DNA from: Paenibacillus tyrphae
GTDB lineage: Bacteria > Bacillota > Bacilli > Paenibacillales > NBRC-103111
Assembly: GCF_027925525.1 (NCBI RefSeq)
Contig: NZ_BSDJ01000007.1
Coordinates: 186,001 to 250,000 of the forward strand
Direction: 5' to 3'
DNA length: 64,000 nt
Below the pieces are notes generated by a model that was given only the letters and a program-made list of their open reading frames with translations, was not told where the DNA came from and made no database searches. Position numbers and translations under genes: made by a program. Positions 60,516 through 64,000 of the stretch are shown here, one piece after another. The number at the start of each line of letters is the position of its first letter. Within the stretch, counting starts at the first letter, position 1.

Positions 60516-62015
60516 CTATTCCATTTTGACCTCTTTGCGGCGTCCCATATACCACTTGACGAACGACTCGGCCAGCTCGGCCGGCGCATCGTCGATCCCG
60601 GCGCGACGTACCGGCTTGGCCCGGTTCATGGTCCCGACGGACGCGAGCCCCAGCCATTTTTGAAATAGACTGCGGGTCACGTTCACTTCAATAATCTTCT
60701 CCCGCTTCGATACGAATAATGCCGTTGTCAGACTTCCCGTTTGGAACTGAATGAAGTTATCCTTCAAGACGTACCGCGTATTGGCGTAATCAAGCCATCT
60801 GGATACAAAGATCCATATCAGCAAAACGCCGGATAACACCCACCAAGTCTGTTCGAATCCAAGCAACCGCGGCTTGAAATAAAATAGAGCGGCCGTCGCC
60901 AGAATCCAAAGCCAGCTTGGCCTTAGCATGCGTACCCATAACGATTTCGCAGGAAGCCGGTTCATCTTGCGGGTCACTTCATAAGCCGGCAGCATTTCCG
61001 AGATCATCTCATAAGCGCGTTGAACAGGCAGAAAAGGATACAGCGAGCTGATTTCCAGCTTGTCTTCCCCATCGCCAAGGCCCCCTGCACTGGTCAGCTT
61101 CACTTCGGCGAGTCCGAGCAAGCGCTTCAGCACAGACTGTGTAATTTCAACCGCCTGCACCCTTTGCTTGGCTATGGAAAATACCGTTTCGTCGACCAGG
61201 CCTTTGGTGATGTAAATCCGCTCGGGATCGGAAGAAATCTCGTATTTCCCATACTTCACAAAGGTTCTGACGATTCCGAAAGCGACGGAGACCACGGCGA
61301 GCACAACGATCAGAATTGCGGCAATCCACCAGGAGTCCATAATGATGGAAAACAAGCCTTTCGCCTCTTGCTTCACATGAAAGAATTGATCGATTTTGGA
61401 ATAGGCGGAACCGAGCAAAGGAATAAGGAGCAGAAAGCTTAAGGATGTAAAGGAAGCTCGTACAATATCCTTTCTTGTCGGCTTAAAATGAACAGTCCGC
61501 CGCAGATTCACCGCTTCGGCATGCGACTCTGCGGCAGCTTCGCCGTCCTGTACCGTCATCAGCCCGCCCGGCACCGGGCTCGCCACATGCTTTTCAATAT
61601 TGTCGGCTTCCGCTAAAGAGATAACCACGAATTCGACAGCAGCCTCTTCACCGGTGAGCCCTGTTTCAAATCGGATGGAAGTCATATTAAACAGCCGATG
61701 GAATAAGGTCGTGTGACGGTTGACGTTTTGAATTTTGGCAAAAGGAATCGTTCGTACGGACTTGGTGAACACCCCTTCATAGAGATGAAACGAAGCATCG
61801 TCGAGCTTGTATTTATGCGTCAGCCACTGAAATAGAATGACGAGAACAGCGACCCCGAGAAAAAGAAAAAAAGCGATCCTCCCATACTTAAGGAAAGTCG
61901 AATCCGAACCGAATTTGATCACGAACAAATACATGGCGATGACAAACGAGAATTTGGCCAACTTCCATAATTTCCAAACCATCGTCAGCGGATGATGCCG
62001 TTTCGCTTCGGTCAT
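60516..62015 (-). CDS. Membrane PH-domain protein, YdbT-like
   Basis: A 499-residue membrane protein with repeated bacterial PH (bPH_2) domains separated by membrane helices. Repeats are seen at KIQNVNRHTTLFHRLFNMTS, KQRVQAVEITQSVLKRLLGL and KREKIIEVNVTRSLFQKWLG, each after a helix pair. It overlaps its partner YdbS-like gene by 4 bp (ATGA). The B. subtilis YdbS/YdbT pair is linked to resistance against some antimicrobials and envelope stress; the mechanism is unknown. Confidence 0.85.
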   Translation of the reverse strand: MTEAKRHHPLTMVWKLWKLAKFSFVIAMYLFVIKFGSDSTFLKYGRIAFFLFLGVAVLVILFQWLTHKYKLDDASFHLYEGVFTKSVRTIPFAKIQNVNRHTTLFHRLFNMTSIRFETGLTGEEAAVEFVVISLAEADNIEKHVASPVPGGLMTVQDGEAAAESHAEAVNLRRTVHFKPTRKDIVRASFTSLSFLLLIPLLGSAYSKIDQFFHVKQEAKGLFSIIMDSWWIAAILIVVLAVVSVAFGIVRTFVKYGKYEISSDPERIYITKGLVDETVFSIAKQRVQAVEITQSVLKRLLGLAEVKLTSAGGLGDGEDKLEISSLYPFLPVQRAYEMISEMLPAYEVTRKMNRLPAKSLWVRMLRPSWLWILATAALFYFKPRLLGFEQTWWVLSGVLLIWIFVSRWLDYANTRYVLKDNFIQFQTGSLTTALFVSKREKIIEVNVTRSLFQKWLGLASVGTMNRAKPVRRAGIDDAPAELAESFVKWYMGRRKEVKME

Positions 62016-62506
62016 GACTCCACTTCCTTTAGTTTGGCGAAATGGGCAATTTGATCTCTTAACTCAATCGCGACCTCTTTAGGCAGAGCAGGTATGGCAT
62101 GCGTCGATCCCATCGTTTTGATTGAGACCGAGCAGAGGCCGTACTTTCGTAGAAGCGGTCCTTGCTTCATGGCGACCGACTGGATTTTGGTCATCGGGAC
62201 GAGCCGATGCTCTTCGTTTAACGCGCCCGATTTCAGCTGCAAAAACTCTTCATTCATATCGTAGCGCCAGTTGTTATAAAGTAAAAACGGTCTATAGAAA
62301 GACCAGATCGCTGACGGCACGGAAATGACGGCAAGACCGATAAGAATCCAGCCGATCCACTCTTTCCATGCGTACCGATAATCCAAATAGAGCAAAACTC
62401 CAAGCACGACAAAGCCTATCACATTCGAAATCGTTTCACTGACGATCCATACTTTGACCGCGTCTTCGGACAATCGTCTTTGAGGCGCGCCAATTGGAGA
62501 AAACAT
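62012..62506 (-). CDS. Membrane PH-domain protein, YdbS-like
   Basis: A 164-residue protein with two membrane helices (IGFVVLGVLLYLDYRY and GWILIGLAVISVPSAIW) and one bPH_2 domain (RLVPMTKIQSVAMKQGPLLR). ATG 62506 follows AGGGGTG; the open frame is longer upstream but unsupported. First gene of the ydbS-ydbT pair. Confidence 0.83.
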   Translation of the reverse strand: MFSPIGAPQRRLSEDAVKVWIVSETISNVIGFVVLGVLLYLDYRYAWKEWIGWILIGLAVISVPSAIWSFYRPFLLYNNWRYDMNEEFLQLKSGALNEEHRLVPMTKIQSVAMKQGPLLRKYGLCSVSIKTMGSTHAIPALPKEVAIELRDQIAHFAKLKEVES

Positions 62507-62710
62507 AATTTCACCCCTATAGCTCCATGCTGCCATGTTCATGTTTCTGATTTCAACCTTAGCAGCTTTCAGCATCTTAATCAATAAATTTTTATCGAAA
62601 AACGATAATTTTTTATTGTTTAGGATAAAATAATATGGTAGATTAATGAACGGAAGCGGCCTTTTGCCCGATTCGTTACTATATTTTCTGCTATAAAGGA
62701 GTTATCCTTC

Positions 62711-63283
62711 ATGAAATCAAAAATCGTCTTTAAAATAGGCGCAATCCTGTGTCTCATTTGTTTTTACTTTGTTGTATTGATGGGGATATTTGCGTTAGGG
62801 GAACATTCCTTACGTCTGTGGAGCCCGGATAGCGAACTCGCCCGGTCCTTCGGAGACTTCCAGCCTTTATTTAGTTATATTGATCTCAACTTTTATCAGC
62901 AGCCGGAGCTTTATACCGATCCGTCCTTTGTTCAACTATCGTTCATTTCCACGACGTGCATGCTCTTGTTCATGCTCTTATTCTTATGGTTTATGCGCAA
63001 GCTCCTGAACAATATATATGAAGACAGTCTTTTTTCGTATGAGAACGTGTCGATTGTTTTCAAATTAGGGCTGACGATCATCGTTGCGGGGTCGGCCTTT
63101 ACGTATACCGACGGCCTTCTGTTATCGAAGGCGCTTGCGGCCTTAACGGTTTCCAATGCGCAAATTTCGCTTTCCAACCTGTCCTATGTCGATACGATAA
63201 CCGGCGGGATCGTGCTCCTGTTGATCTCTTGGGCTTTAAAAATAGCGGTACATGCAGTGGAGGAAAATAGCAAAACAATTTAA
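62711..63283 (+). CDS. DUF2975 membrane protein
   Basis: A 190-residue protein with four membrane helices of the DUF2975 family (FMRKLLNNIYEDSLFSYENV is characteristic). AAGGAG precedes the ATG. It is followed after 19 bp by a small HTH regulator of the YozG type, its constant partner. Function unknown; the pair may form a membrane-tethered switch. Confidence 0.85.
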   Translation: MKSKIVFKIGAILCLICFYFVVLMGIFALGEHSLRLWSPDSELARSFGDFQPLFSYIDLNFYQQPELYTDPSFVQLSFISTTCMLLFMLLFLWFMRKLLNNIYEDSLFSYENVSIVFKLGLTIIVAGSAFTYTDGLLLSKALAALTVSNAQISLSNLSYVDTITGGIVLLLISWALKIAVHAVEENSKTI

Positions 63284-63302
63284 CTGCGAAGTAGGCGATA
63301 AA

Positions 63303-63521
63303 ATGATAAGAATCAAACTGGATGTCGTGATGGCGGAGCGTAAAATGTCGTTAAACCGGCTCTCCGAACTGGTCGGCATCACGCCGGCCAATTTGTCGAT
63401 CTTAAAAAACGAAAACGGAAAAGCCATTCGCTTTACGACACTGGATGCGTTGTGCAAAGCTTTAAACTGCCAGCCCGGCGATTTAATGGAATATATCGAC
63501 GAGAACGAAAATCAAGACTAG
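63303..63521 (+). CDS. Small Cro/XRE-type regulator, YozG-like
   Basis: A 72-residue helix-turn-helix protein: MIRIKLDVVMAERKMSLNRL, SELVGITPANLSILKNENGK, then LDALCKALNCQPGDLMEY. Typical of YozG-like regulators paired with DUF2975. The start at 63303 fits family length; the frame is open 51 bp further up within the previous gene's end. Confidence 0.88.
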   Translation: MIRIKLDVVMAERKMSLNRLSELVGITPANLSILKNENGKAIRFTTLDALCKALNCQPGDLMEYIDENENQD

Positions 63522-63531
63522 CGCTAATAGA

Positions 63532-63564
63532 ACAAAAGGAACCCTTATGCGGGGTTCCTTTTGT
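63532..63564 (+). terminator. Terminator of DUF2975/YozG pair
   Basis: ACAAAAGGAACCC (63532-63544) pairs perfectly with GGGTTCCTTTTGT (63552-63564). It lies just after the HTH gene. Confidence 0.85.
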
Positions 63565-63710
63565 TTGAATAATAAACTGCTACGCCATGATTCGTTCCAT
63601 AGACTGCAACCATGGGGTCCGCCACCCGCCGTGCGGCACCGCAATCGCAACGCGCGCGCCCGGAGAGGTGAGTGGTGGCTGCGTTGCTTCCGACCATCGC
63701 CCCCCCCACT

Positions 63711-64000
63711 CTATCGCAAATCCCGCAGCAGCCGCAAATTGCCCAGCGTCAGCACACTCTTCCACGCTTCTTTCGCTAGCGGCCAAACGTCCTCGTACTG
63801 CCCCCAAGCCCACGCCGGCTCCCAGGCCCCCTCCTCCGTCTGCCCCCGGACGATGAACTCCAGATTGGCCGGTATGATATCCTTGTACCGCTCGTAGTAT
63901 GGAGACTGCCGCGTTGTCGCCACTTGCACCGGCTGCAGCCCGTACCCGCTCCACTGTGCCGGATCGACCGTGACACAACGGCCGATCATCGTATCGAGCC
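63711..64000 (-). CDS. Unrecognised protein, 3' end
   Basis: The last 96 residues of a gene that runs on beyond the window. The frame stays open to base 64000. Features are WSGYGLQPVQVATTRQSPYY, NLEFIVRGQTEEGAWEPAW and AKEAWKSVLTLGNLRLLRDL, which recall the end of an uncharacterised Bacillales family with alpha/alpha-barrel-like repeats; that resemblance is from memory. A function cannot be given. Confidence 0.65.
   Translation of the reverse strand, partial: LDTMIGRCVTVDPAQWSGYGLQPVQVATTRQSPYYERYKDIIPANLEFIVRGQTEEGAWEPAWAWGQYEDVWPLAKEAWKSVLTLGNLRLLRDLR

Noticed and set aside
63580-63978. 132-codon minus-strand frame near the window end
   Set aside because: Overlaps the better-supported partial gene at 63711-64000 in another frame and is Arg/Ala/Gly-rich.

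Overview
The window reads as a chromosomal segment of a GC-rich, spore-former-type Firmicute, most probably Paenibacillus or a close Paenibacillaceae relative. Support comes from YesM/YesN-type two-component genes, a membrane-anchored AraC regulator, two S-layer-homology (SLH) surface proteins, a SigI/RsgI pair, LytS/LytR, CstR, a PerR-like box, a cre-like box, strong AGGAGG-type ribosome binding sites and T-tailed hairpin terminators. This is inference from gene content, not a species call. No rRNA, tRNA, CRISPR array, phage or complete insertion sequence was seen.

Layout. 1-3.6 kb: the end of a YesM-like kinase, its YesN-like regulator, and a sugar porter. 3.6-9.6 kb (minus strand): a complete 3-hydroxybutyrate/acetoacetate utilisation operon (GntP-type permease, 3-hydroxybutyrate dehydrogenase, CoA-transferase A and B, thiolase) with a divergent LysR regulator. 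9.6-11.5 kb: an AT-richer patch with a small membrane-anchored protein, a regulator with two MerR-like domains and a divergent unknown gene. 11.6-22.5 kb: an SLH-anchored protein of about 1810 residues (two lamin-tail-like domains, metallophosphoesterase, FN3), a divergent membrane-bound AraC regulator, and a MalT-like regulator with a 257-bp MITE-like element inserted at its stop codon. 22.5-25.5 kb: a DUF2306 membrane gene pair facing a TetR gene, then a MarR gene and a short-chain dehydrogenase whose promoter carries a strong palindrome.

25.6-33.2 kb (minus strand): a persulfide-sensing CstR with an 818-residue CoA-disulfide-reductase/rhodanese/TusA/DsrE fusion, under two operators; then an ActP/DUF485 acetate-type transporter and a LytS/LytR two-component pair. 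33.2-42.8 kb: a second fragment of the MITE-like element, UspA, a MurF-like ligase lacking its N-terminal domain, a YedY-like molybdoenzyme, an orphan multi-PAS kinase, a Gfo/Idh oxidoreductase, an unknown membrane protein, leucyl aminopeptidase, and an aldo/keto reductase with a cysteine-rich tail. 43-48.5 kb: an SLH/VWA surface protein, RsgI with a long disordered tail, SigI and a small zinc-ribbon protein.

48.9-57.2 kb (plus strand) is the most distinctive metabolic block: DUF4912, a GH57 branching enzyme fused to a GT4 glycosyltransferase, a nucleotidyltransferase fused to a phosphomannomutase-like domain without its catalytic motif, a KTSC-like small protein and a GH15 glucoamylase. Together they look like a non-canonical alpha-glucan synthesis and turnover cassette. 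57.3-64 kb: DUF1572/DinB protein, GcvH, a 2-Cys peroxiredoxin, LeuB, a YdbS/YdbT PH-domain pair, a DUF2975/YozG-type pair and the 3' end of an unrecognised gene.

Themes: carbon overflow and ketone-body use (3-hydroxybutyrate, acetate, alpha-glucan), cell-surface proteins, and stress sensing (persulfide, peroxide, envelope). Start codons were moved from the longest ORF where a ribosome binding site clearly favoured an internal start; such choices are stated per gene.
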